Assembly: GCF_009711345.1 (NCBI RefSeq)
Contig: NZ_SMMA01000063.1
Span: 206,790 to 256,442, forward strand
Direction: 5' to 3'
Source of the DNA: Pseudovibrio flavus
GTDB lineage: Bacteria > Pseudomonadota > Alphaproteobacteria > Rhizobiales > Stappiaceae
Length of the DNA stretch: 49,653 bases
Made by a program: the position numbers and the translations under genes. Positions 9,076-17,400 of this stretch are shown piece after piece. Numbering within the stretch: the first letter of the stretch is position 1; each line of letters opens with the position of its first letter. The notes under the pieces were generated by a model that saw only the letters and a list, made by a program, of their open reading frames with translations, ran no database searches and was not told the origin of the DNA.

Positions 9076-10644
9076 TTACTTAGCCGGGGAGATTTCGTAG
9101 GCGCGGATTTCTTGGTCTACGCGTGGCTCATAAGACAGCAAGTTAGCTTTTGCTGCAGAAACGAACTGGAGAGTGATCGTTGGGATCTGAGCGCGGTCTT
9201 CCATAGCAATTTCACTTGCCCGCTCATAAAGAGGGCGGCGTGCTTCTGGGTCGAGGGTCTGAGTGCCCTGCTGGAATACCTTGTCAAACTCTTCGCTTGC
9301 ATAACCGGTACGGTTGAAGTTGCCGAAGCCAAGCTCGTCGTTGCGAGAGTGGGTCAGCGCACCATAGGTGTATGCTGCTTCACCGGTAATTGTGCCCCAT
9401 GCGGACATGGACATGGTGTACTCACCGCGTGCATCTGCAGGGAAGAATACGGTACCGTTGAGAGCCTGCGCGTTTACCTTCAAGCCAAGGCGGGACCACA
9501 TCTGTGCCAGTGCTTCACACACTACGCTGTCGCCCGGTACACGGTTGTTGGTACAGGTGAAGTCGATCTCGAAACCTTCTGGGTAACCAGCTTCAGCCAG
9601 CAGAGCTTTTGCCTGTTTGATGTCGTAGGAAGCTGCCGGAATGTTTTCGGAGTAACCAAAGAAGCCCTTTGGCATCAGCTGGTTTGCTGGGGTGCCAAGA
9701 CCTTCAAGAACAATCTTCACGAGGATTTCGCGGTTGATCGCAAGGTCCAGTGCTTTACGAACGCGAATGTCCTGCAATGGGTTGCCTTCAACTTCAACGC
9801 CGTTGACTTTGATAGGCTGTGGTTCAACGTCTTTCACGTTTGGCGCGATGTTCAGGATGTAAACGGAGTCGCCAACGAATGTTTCAACGTCGCTGTCGTT
9901 CTTCATCGCAAGGTAGTCAGCTGCCGGAACATAGTTGATCATATCAACCTGACCAGAGCGCAGAGCCGCTACGCGTGCAGCATCGTCAGCGATTTCGCGG
10001 CGAACAACGTTTTCCCAATGGGTTTCGCCTGCCCAGTAACCGTCGTTGCGCTTAAGCACGAGGTCGCCCTTAGGCTGCCAAGACACGAAAGTGTAGGGAC
10101 CGGTACCAACCGCTTTTTCACCGGAGTTAAACTCGGCGTTGCGTGCATCCATTCCGGTTTCAGAAGGGATTACAAACAAACGGGTGAAGTCATTTGGTAG
10201 AGACGGAGCAATACCATTGGTGTGAACATGGAGGGTGTAATCGTCAATAACCTCTACGCGATCTACATACTTTGTGTAGAGGGTCATAGGGTTTGGACCG
10301 GTCACATGAGGAATACGATCGATGGAGAATTTCGCGTCTTCTGCGGTAAATGGTGTGCCGTCGTGGAACTTAACGCCTTCACGCAGCTTGAACTCCCAAG
10401 TCGTGTCAGCGACTGCGGCCCAGCTAAGAGCTAGGCCCGGCTTCAACTGAAGCTTGGCATCAACATCTACGAGAGTGTCGTAAACGTAGTGCAGAGCTTC
10501 TGCTTGTGTGCCGAGGGTAGACCAGTGCGGGTCGATGGAGTCTGGACCTGCGCGAACGCCGATAACCAGATCCGCAGCGAAAACGGTTGGTGCAGAGACC
10601 AAAAGTGCGACGGCAGCTACCGCGCATTTTAGAGTATTCTTCAT
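9076..10644 (-). CDS. dppA: Periplasmic peptide-binding protein, SBP_bac_5 (DppA/OppA) family
   Basis: 522 residues starting with a Sec signal peptide that ends at APTVFA-AD. The mature part opens with the family hallmark of a declared default outcome (SIDPHWSTLGTQAEALHYVYDTLV) followed by WEFKLREGVKFHDGTPFTAED, the signature of family 5 solute-binding proteins. It captures the substrate in the periplasm and hands it to the DppBC channel. Ligands of this family include di- and oligopeptides, nickel, heme, and various amides and opines, so 'peptide' is a default label. The gene is the first of the operon and is divergent from a GntR regulator. Confidence 0.92.
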   Translation of the reverse strand: MKNTLKCAVAAVALLVSAPTVFAADLVIGVRAGPDSIDPHWSTLGTQAEALHYVYDTLVDVDAKLQLKPGLALSWAAVADTTWEFKLREGVKFHDGTPFTAEDAKFSIDRIPHVTGPNPMTLYTKYVDRVEVIDDYTLHVHTNGIAPSLPNDFTRLFVIPSETGMDARNAEFNSGEKAVGTGPYTFVSWQPKGDLVLKRNDGYWAGETHWENVVRREIADDAARVAALRSGQVDMINYVPAADYLAMKNDSDVETFVGDSVYILNIAPNVKDVEPQPIKVNGVEVEGNPLQDIRVRKALDLAINREILVKIVLEGLGTPANQLMPKGFFGYSENIPAASYDIKQAKALLAEAGYPEGFEIDFTCTNNRVPGDSVVCEALAQMWSRLGLKVNAQALNGTVFFPADARGEYTMSMSAWGTITGEAAYTYGALTHSRNDELGFGNFNRTGYASEEFDKVFQQGTQTLDPEARRPLYERASEIAMEDRAQIPTITLQFVSAAKANLLSYEPRVDQEIRAYEISPAK

Positions 10645-10874
10645 GATAATTGCCCCAAGAGACCACGTACAAGTGATACAAGATTTATAATGTTATCATT
10701 GCCTGTCACATTAGGGGCTGCCATAGCGCTTAGTCAAGCTGAGGGAAACTCAACCATGTTACAAACAAAATGAAACTATTCAGAAATTATAACAAAGTTG
10801 CCCAATAATTAGGCTTGAAGGTGCTTTCAAGCTGATTGACGGACCCTATTGTTTTAGTGCAGTGTAACAATATT
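10645..10874. promoter_or_regulatory. Divergent promoter region of dppA and the GntR/creatininase operon
   Basis: About 230 bp, AT-rich, without a gene. It contains TGTTACA at 10757-10763 and its inverse TGTAACA at 10863-10869, with related TTATAACA at 10787-10794 and TGTTATCA at 10691-10698. These could be half-sites for the YtrA-like regulator encoded alongside. The pattern is short and AT-rich, so chance is possible. Confidence 0.4.
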
Positions 10875-11870
10875 ATGGATGCAAATCAGAACACCACAGA
10901 CATGGCTATCGATAGAATAGTTGCTGCAATAGACCGCGGTTCTCCTGTGTCTTTGTCGGTGCAACTTAGGGGCGCGCTAGAGTTCGGTATAGCGTCAGGT
11001 GATTTACCTGCTGGAACTCGTATGCCGACCATTCGGCATCTTGCCCAAAAATTAGCCATGTCGCCTGTAACTGTGTCTAATGTTTATGCAGGATTGCAGA
11101 GCTCGGGTTTGATCGAAGGCCGTGTTGGCGCGGGAACCTTCGTAAAAGATGAGGGAAGACGCTTATCTGCTCAACTGTCTAAAGAGTTGGATGAGCGGAT
11201 TGTTGATCTCGTCCGCCTTGCACAAGTCTGCGGCGTTTCGCGGGAGGAACTGGCCCTCAGAGTTAGTATGGCACCGGTCCCTAGCGAGCAACGGTCTCTC
11301 CGGGTTCTGGTGGTCGGCAATTTCGCGCCTGCTACCGGAGGCTACGCTGATGAGATCCGTCCTTATTTGCCGAAAGGTGATGAAGTGTTTTCCATCACCT
11401 ATGCGCAGTTCGCACGCACACCTCCTAAGAACATTGATTTCATCGTCACCACAGCAACGCTTCAGAAAAAGGTGGAGCAGGTAACACCGGATGTTCCGGT
11501 TCTGAGCCTGACTATGTTGGTTAATCGGGTGACCCGCGTTGCGCTCGCCAGCATCCCGTCAGAATCCAAGGTTCTGGCGTATTCGTATTTTTCAAGTTTT
11601 GTTACCGCTATGAGAGCGGGCGTAGGCCGGTACGCTCCTCAAATTGCGGGTCTTAAGATGATTGTTCGCGGTGAGCGCGGTTTGGATGAAGCGCTCGCGG
11701 AAGCTGATGTTGTTGTTTACGCATCAGGTGCCGAGTTCTTGCGGGAAAAACTACGCCCTGACCAAAGCTGCTTTGAATACCGCCATACGCCAGACAGGCA
11801 TTCAATCGAAACCAAACTTCTTCCAGCGCTGGATGCGCTGCGAACCACCACTGGTAAATTCAGGAAATAA
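10875..11870 (+). CDS. GntR-family regulator, YtrA-like winged helix with a novel-looking effector domain
   Basis: The N-terminal 80 residues are a GntR winged helix: LRGALEFGIASGDLPAGTRM, then IRHLAQKLAMSPVTVSNVY and the wing GRVGAGTFV. The following 230 residues are neither FCD nor UTRA nor aminotransferase-like by eye. They contain alternating strands (LRVLVVGNFAP, IDFIVTTATL, VVVYASGAEFL) suggesting a Rossmann-like or periplasmic-binding-like fold, so the effector domain is unrecognised. The frame is open back to a TTG at 10836; I chose the ATG at 10875, but no convincing Shine-Dalgarno supports any start, and an ATG at 10902 is also possible. The stop is 2 bp before the creatininase-family gene, so the regulator is co-transcribed with the enzymes it probably controls, and divergent from dppA. 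Confidence 0.78.
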   Translation: MDANQNTTDMAIDRIVAAIDRGSPVSLSVQLRGALEFGIASGDLPAGTRMPTIRHLAQKLAMSPVTVSNVYAGLQSSGLIEGRVGAGTFVKDEGRRLSAQLSKELDERIVDLVRLAQVCGVSREELALRVSMAPVPSEQRSLRVLVVGNFAPATGGYADEIRPYLPKGDEVFSITYAQFARTPPKNIDFIVTTATLQKKVEQVTPDVPVLSLTMLVNRVTRVALASIPSESKVLAYSYFSSFVTAMRAGVGRYAPQIAGLKMIVRGERGLDEALAEADVVVYASGAEFLREKLRPDQSCFEYRHTPDRHSIETKLLPALDALRTTTGKFRK

Positions 11871-11872
11871 CA

Positions 11873-12574
11873 ATGAAAATCGCCAATTCAAATTGGTTTG
11901 AGGTCGAAGAATACCTCAAGAACGACGATCGCGCCGTATTGCCTTTGGGCAGCACCGAACAGCATGCGTATCTCAGCCTGTCGGTGGATTCCATCCTTTC
12001 TGAAGAGGTGGCTGCAGCCGCAGCGGAGCCTCTCGGCGTGCCGGTATTTCCTGTAGTTTCATACGGTCTTGCGCCATATTTCCTTGGTTATCCGGGTTCT
12101 GTTTCACTGAAACTGTCAACCTACGCAGCAGTTGTGCGCGATATCTTGGATAGCCTTTACGCAACTGGTTTCCGCCGAATTCTCATCGTGAACGGACACG
12201 GAGGCAACAGCCCAGCACAAGTCGTCGCAATGGAATGGATGGAAGCGCATCCGGATGCAAAATGCCGTTTCCATGATTGGTGGCGTGCGCCGAAAACATG
12301 GGAATGCGTTCAGGAGATCGATCCTGTTGCAAGCCATGCTTCGTGGATGGAGAACTTCCCGATTACCCGTCTGCCTGGCCGAGAACTGCCAAACGAGCAA
12401 AAGCCAATGGCCGATTTCTCCAAACTTCGTGATCTAAACGCTGCTGGTGTGCGTGAGTTCATGGGTGATGGTAACTACGGCGGCTACTATCAAAAGCCTG
12501 ACGAAGATATGAACCGTTTGTGGTCTATCGCAGTTGAAGAAACCCGCGATCTTCTTGAAGGCGATTGGAAATGA
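11873..12574 (+). CDS. Creatininase-family metal-dependent amidohydrolase
   Basis: 233 residues. The family's metal site is visible: PLGSTEQH (Glu29, His31), an Asp at 39, and VNGHGGN (His109) near the middle. Members are cytoplasmic zinc/manganese enzymes opening cyclic amides (creatinine) or acting in cofactor pathways. The usual stretch between the first His and Asp (QHGPHLPLxTD) is here QHAYLSLSVD, one residue shorter and lacking the second His, so this is a distinct subgroup and creatinine need not be the substrate. AGGAA lies six bases before the ATG. It overlaps the next gene by ATGA. Adjacency to a peptide-type importer suggests an imported amide or lactam as substrate; that is inference. 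Confidence 0.85.
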   Translation: MKIANSNWFEVEEYLKNDDRAVLPLGSTEQHAYLSLSVDSILSEEVAAAAAEPLGVPVFPVVSYGLAPYFLGYPGSVSLKLSTYAAVVRDILDSLYATGFRRILIVNGHGGNSPAQVVAMEWMEAHPDAKCRFHDWWRAPKTWECVQEIDPVASHASWMENFPITRLPGRELPNEQKPMADFSKLRDLNAAGVREFMGDGNYGGYYQKPDEDMNRLWSIAVEETRDLLEGDWK

Positions 12575-13590
12575 GCGACGCTCCAATCCTAATCTGGGGT
12601 GCCGGCGCTATTGGCGGCATCATCGGCGCGTATCTCGCGCGGGCTGGTCACAAAGTGCATATGGTAGATATCGTTGCCGAGCACGTTGAAGCCATGCGCA
12701 CCACCGGCCTTGTTATCGAGGGGCCGGTTGAAGAGTTTACTCAGGTTTTACCTGCAAGTACGCCGGAAGAGCTTGAAGGCCAGTTCGAAACTGTGTTTCT
12801 TGCGGTTAAGGGGCATCATACAGCGGGTGCCCTTGAGATGCTTATCCCGCATCTTGCCCCGGGTGGTTATGTGGTCTCTGCCCAAAATGGCCTGAATGAA
12901 AAGGTCATTGCTGAACGGATTGGCGCGGAAAACACTGTTGGCTGCTTTGTAAACTTTGGCGCTGATTGGTTGGAACCGGGCCGCATCCTCTATGGTAACC
13001 GCGCGGCTGTTGCGATTGGTGAGCTAGACGGCACTATGAGTGATCGTATCGCTCACCTCCATTCACTGCTGCAAACTCTGGAACCGGACGCCGTTGCGAC
13101 CGATAACATCTGGGGTTACCTGTGGGGCAAAATGGGCTATGGAGCTCTGCTTTATTGTACAGCGCTGACGCAAGATTCCATGGCCGCTTCTATGGCACGC
13201 ATGGAACATCGCCCGGCATTTGCCCAGCTCGGCCATGAAGTGATGAGCCTTGCTAAAGCGGTTGGCGCGTCTCCAATCGGCTTCAACGGCTTTGATCCCG
13301 ATGCCTTTGGAAGCAATGACGCTGAGGGCATCAATCGAGCGATGGACCTGATGGTTGCGCATAACAGCAAGACAGCCAAAACCCACTCTGGTATCTGGCG
13401 AGATCTGGCAGTGCGAAAGCGCAAGACCGAAGTCGATGCTCACATCGGCGCCATGGTTGAAGTGGCAGCCGAAGTTGGCCTTTCTGTGCCAGTTCTTGCC
13501 AAGATGGTTGAACTCATTCACGACATTGAAGAGGGACGTCGCGAGCAGGAGCCTGAGCTCGTTGATATTCTGGTGTCGCAATGCAATTAG
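12571..13590 (+). CDS. Ketopantoate reductase-like (PanE/ApbA family) NAD(P)H oxidoreductase
   Basis: 339 residues. The Rossmann motif GAGAIGG is at residues 10-16, and the ApbA C-terminal helical domain follows. Biosynthetic PanE reduces 2-dehydropantoate to pantoate, but many paralogues in catabolic operons act on other 2-oxo or 2-hydroxy acids. Placement between a creatininase-family hydrolase and an SDR argues for a catabolic role. The frame is open two codons further upstream at a TTG; the ATG in the ATGA overlap with the upstream stop is preferred. The 3' end overlaps the next gene by 10 bp. Confidence 0.85.
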   Translation: MSDAPILIWGAGAIGGIIGAYLARAGHKVHMVDIVAEHVEAMRTTGLVIEGPVEEFTQVLPASTPEELEGQFETVFLAVKGHHTAGALEMLIPHLAPGGYVVSAQNGLNEKVIAERIGAENTVGCFVNFGADWLEPGRILYGNRAAVAIGELDGTMSDRIAHLHSLLQTLEPDAVATDNIWGYLWGKMGYGALLYCTALTQDSMAASMARMEHRPAFAQLGHEVMSLAKAVGASPIGFNGFDPDAFGSNDAEGINRAMDLMVAHNSKTAKTHSGIWRDLAVRKRKTEVDAHIGAMVEVAAEVGLSVPVLAKMVELIHDIEEGRREQEPELVDILVSQCN

Positions 13591-14333
13591 ATCTTGAAGG
13601 CAAAGTCTTTGCTGTGACCGGCGCTGCTCAAGGCATTGGCGCTGCAATCGCACGCCAACTTGTAGCGGAAGGTGCAACGGTTGCTGCGATTGATATCGAC
13701 GCCAAAGGCATGGAAGCGCTTCAAGCCGACGGTATCACGTTGCATAGCGGTGATCTGGGTGATCGCGAAGGTGCGCTTGCTGTCTGCGAAGACGTTTTGG
13801 CGCTGCACGGCAAAGTCGATGGGCTGGTTACCTCTGCTGGCGGTGTGCGCGGGCAGGTGGGTCGGCCGCTGGAAGAAATCGACACGGCGGATTGGCAGGC
13901 CATCTTTCAGGCCAACGTCGATGCGGCCATGTGGTGCGCACAAGGCTTCGTTCCTTCCATGAAGGCCGCGGGTAGTGGTCGCATTGCGACCATTTCGTCT
14001 GGCGCTGGTCTTAAGCCGAGCCTTACGGGTATTCAGGCCTATGCATCTGCAAAGCATGCGCTTGTTGGTCTAACCCGCCAGCTTGCGTTGGAGTTGGGGC
14101 CTTGCGGCATAACGGTTAACTCCGTTGCACCGGGCTTCATCCTCTCCAATCCTTCAACGGAGAAGCAGTGGGAAGCCTTTGGGGCCGAAAAGCAGCAGGC
14201 TATTCTTGGCAGTATCCATATGCGCCGTTTGGGCGAGCCGCAGGATATCGCGGATACAGTTGCCTTCCTTTGCTCGGATAAAGCGGGCTGGATTACCGGT
14301 CAGATCATCAGCGTTGATGGTGGTCACGCTTAA
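13581..14333 (+). CDS. Short-chain dehydrogenase/reductase (FabG-like classical SDR)
   Basis: 250 residues, the usual length. Cofactor motif TGAAQGIG at 13-20; catalytic Asn in FQANVDAA (Asn112), Ser in TISSGAG (about 139-140), and Tyr154/Lys158 in YASAK. The C-terminus is the classic GQIISVDGGHA. An Asp ends the second strand (AAIDID), favouring NAD(H). The common NNAG structural motif is TSAGG here. It is last in the GntR-creatininase-PanE-SDR operon and is followed by a strong terminator. Substrate unknown; oxidation of a hydroxyl intermediate from the imported compound is a reasonable guess. Confidence 0.9.
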   Translation: MQLDLEGKVFAVTGAAQGIGAAIARQLVAEGATVAAIDIDAKGMEALQADGITLHSGDLGDREGALAVCEDVLALHGKVDGLVTSAGGVRGQVGRPLEEIDTADWQAIFQANVDAAMWCAQGFVPSMKAAGSGRIATISSGAGLKPSLTGIQAYASAKHALVGLTRQLALELGPCGITVNSVAPGFILSNPSTEKQWEAFGAEKQQAILGSIHMRRLGEPQDIADTVAFLCSDKAGWITGQIISVDGGHA

Positions 14334-14360
14334 GTTCAGTTCATCAGTTTGATGACAGCA

Positions 14361-14394
14361 AAAAAGCCAGCCTCTGTTATGAGGCTGGCTTTTT
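14361..14394. terminator. Strong bidirectional terminator
   Basis: Perfect 14-bp stem: 14361-14374 with 14381-14394, loop TGTTAT. A-run on the left and T-run on the right make it work for both the SDR operon (plus) and the large surface protein gene (minus). Confidence 0.93.
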
Positions 14395-14456
14395 TGTATT
14401 TGTGTTGAGTTCGATGGCCTCTGGATTGGGGTTGTCCCCGATCAGAAGGCTAAACC

Positions 14457-17400
14457 TTAGAACTTGTAGTTACATTTCAGACTCAAGCTGGTTGTGTGAT
14501 TGTCGTTCACATTCTCGCTCTCAAAGCTGATGTTTGTTTGTCCGCGCCCTTCTGCGAAGGAGGCGCCCAAACCCATCTCCATGCCGTAACCGCAATCCGT
14601 TTCGCTATCGGACCCGCTATAAGCCAAACGCTCGCAGATGAGGGATGGCTCAAGGTTCAGCATACCGTCGTTTAGCGCTGTCAAAGGAACAGCAAAGCGC
14701 GGAGTGAACGCAAAGCGGGTTTCGTGGATTTCATCACTGCCCATTGCAACCGCTTCGGTCCAGCCGTCAACAGTCGCATCAAGCGAGGCATCCTCCAGGA
14801 AGATACTTGTGTGGTGGAACTCCATGGCTGGCTCGATAGAGAAATGCTCAAAGGTATGCTTGCCCGAGATACCAAAGCTCGCCTGTAGAGCAGTGCTTTG
14901 ATACTCACCGTCGATGCCGATAATTGCATCCTGCAGGCCCATATCATGCTGCAAGCGGGCAAGAGATGCCTGACCATCGATGACGACACTATCGCCAATC
15001 AACTTAGCACCATAGAGCCCCAGATTAACGCCTAGCGTTCCAACCCGTCCTGTCAGGCTGCCGTCTATATCGGTGCTTGAGCCTTCAGCGCCAAAGTAAC
15101 CCGCGAGCAGCAGGCTTGGCGAAACGCGCCGTTCTGCGGCAATCGCTGTGTTGAACTCCACTGCAGTTCCAAGGTCGTCCGACCGCGTAATCGACATATC
15201 GCCATAATAAACGTAGTCGAAGGCATCCAGATGCTTTCGCCCTTCAAGGCCGCCTTGCAAGTTGCTCTGCTCATCATCAGCGTTGACGTTGAAGATATAA
15301 TCTAGCGGTTTATCTGCAGCGCGGGCAACGGCCTCATCTCCGCCTCTTAGTCGCTCACGAGCGCCTTTCAGGAAGTAGTCAGACTGTTTGCGGCGAGCGT
15401 CAGCCGCGCGAAGCGCGTCCTCACGCATAATTCGGGCAACCTCTTCCCGCTTTTCATCAAATAGCCCCTGAATATCTGGAGAAACAGGAGTGGTATGCCC
15501 ATGTTCTATTTCATTGGTTGCGTTTGTGCCGCGAACCACTACTGCAAATCGATGGGTACCTTCTTGTGCCAGCCAGCTTGTACGGGCGATGCCATGCTCA
15601 TCAACATCGCTGCTACCAACGTGCTGGCCGTTGATTTTGAAATCGACTGTCAACGTTGGCACCGGAACCGGGGTGCGAGCTGCCCGCATTGGTGTTGCAG
15701 GAGGCGCCGGTTCGATAACGTCTACGTTGGCGACAAGGTCAACGGACTGGCCATGAATAGGGCGTTCGCTAAAGGTTAGAGATACATCCAGATCATATCG
15801 CTCCACGCCCAAAGACAAACTGTCACTGTCTTGAGCCGAGAAGGTGCTGTCGCCTTTGTAGCGGGCAATAAAGGATGCTGCGAGCGCGGTGTCTGAGCGC
15901 CAAACGTGCGATGCCTTACCATCTGCAAGAGTAAGCGTTGTTAGCACATTACCATCGAGCAGTAGGTCTACTTCGCCGGTGGGTATGAACTCGGATTCCG
16001 GTGTATCACCTGCTTCAATTGATAGGGTTATATCCTGCCCGATTTTGGGCTCTTCAAGATCGGAGATGAGTGTAACGGTCGGCGCTCTCCGGTTTACACT
16101 TACAACTAAGCCCAACGCATTGATTTTATCAAATGTGGCGTCGCCCAGATACGTAGCGTTAAAGTTCACCGCACCTTCGGTGTCTGCAGTCCACTCATAG
16201 GTCGCAGAACCATCGACCAGTTCAATCGTAGTTTCTACAGCACCATTGATAAGCAGTTCGACCATGCCGGAAGGCACAAAAGAATGACCGGTTGCTTCTC
16301 GTAAATCCATGGAGAAGATGATGGTTTCTTTGACCTGCGGCTCTACGTTATTGACGGAAAAAATAAATTCCGGGGCTCTTAGTGAAACGTCTATCGTCTT
16401 CTTTGGGCTTTCAGCTCCTGCGAATATCCTGTTTTGCGCATAGCTTGCGACAAAATCAGAGCTGCCTTTGGCATCTGGTGTCCAGCTGAATGTCGCCGCA
16501 CCATTGTCGTCCAGAGCATAGGTGCCGAAGTCGGCTCCATTTTTCGTGATGATGACCGACCCTTCAGGAACGATTTTTTCTGCTGCCGCGCTCTCGTCAG
16601 AGGCTTTAATTGTGAAGGTGACCGGAGCGCCCACATTGGGGTTCGAGATGTCTGACTGCAATGATACGGCCAGCGGGCGTTTTGTGACGGTGATATTTTG
16701 CGTCCGCTCTGCGGCAGGGAAGGCAGCGTCACCACTGTAATTGGCAGTGAACGCATAACTTGCATCCGACTCTGGCGTCCAAATGTGCGTACCCATTCCA
16801 TCAGCGAGCGTTTTGGTAACAGGCTGCTGATCAGTTGCCGTAATCGTGACATTGCCCGTGGCGATACGCTCGCTACCATCTCCCGCTGAGAACTGGAACG
16901 TAACCGGCTCATCGACGACTGCAGATGCTCCGCTACTGTTGAAGCTAAAGCCGTCCGGCCGCTTGACGACGGTCAGGTTGATTTGCTCTGTTGCACCCGC
17001 GAAATGCCCATCCTTATTGGTATATGCAGCCGTGACGGTGTAGTCACCCTCTCCCGTTGGTGTGTAAGATGTCTCTGCAGTACCTGCTGCATCAAGATCG
17101 ACCGTCGCAACGATTTGGCGGGTCAGGCTGGATGTGAACACAACGGTGCCGGTCGGTACAACCGCACTATCATTATTGTCAGTTACCGTCGCAGTTAGCT
17201 GGACGGGCTTTTCAACTTCATTGCCTGATGCTGGCTCGGCACTGAGGTTTAACGTAACAGGCCGCGCGTTAACCGTTAGCGGTTTGGAGACACTCAGACT
17301 TTCAAAGTTGCTGTTACCGGGGAATGATGCTGTTACTTCAAAGTCACCTAGCTTGTTCGCAGTCCATGTGTGACTGTATTGTATGATTGGTGAGGAATTG

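Noticed and set aside
9112-10200. A 362-codon open frame antisense to dppA
   Set aside because: It is fully opposite a well-supported binding-protein gene, has a low-complexity Cys/Val/Phe-rich composition and no Shine-Dalgarno; a shadow frame.
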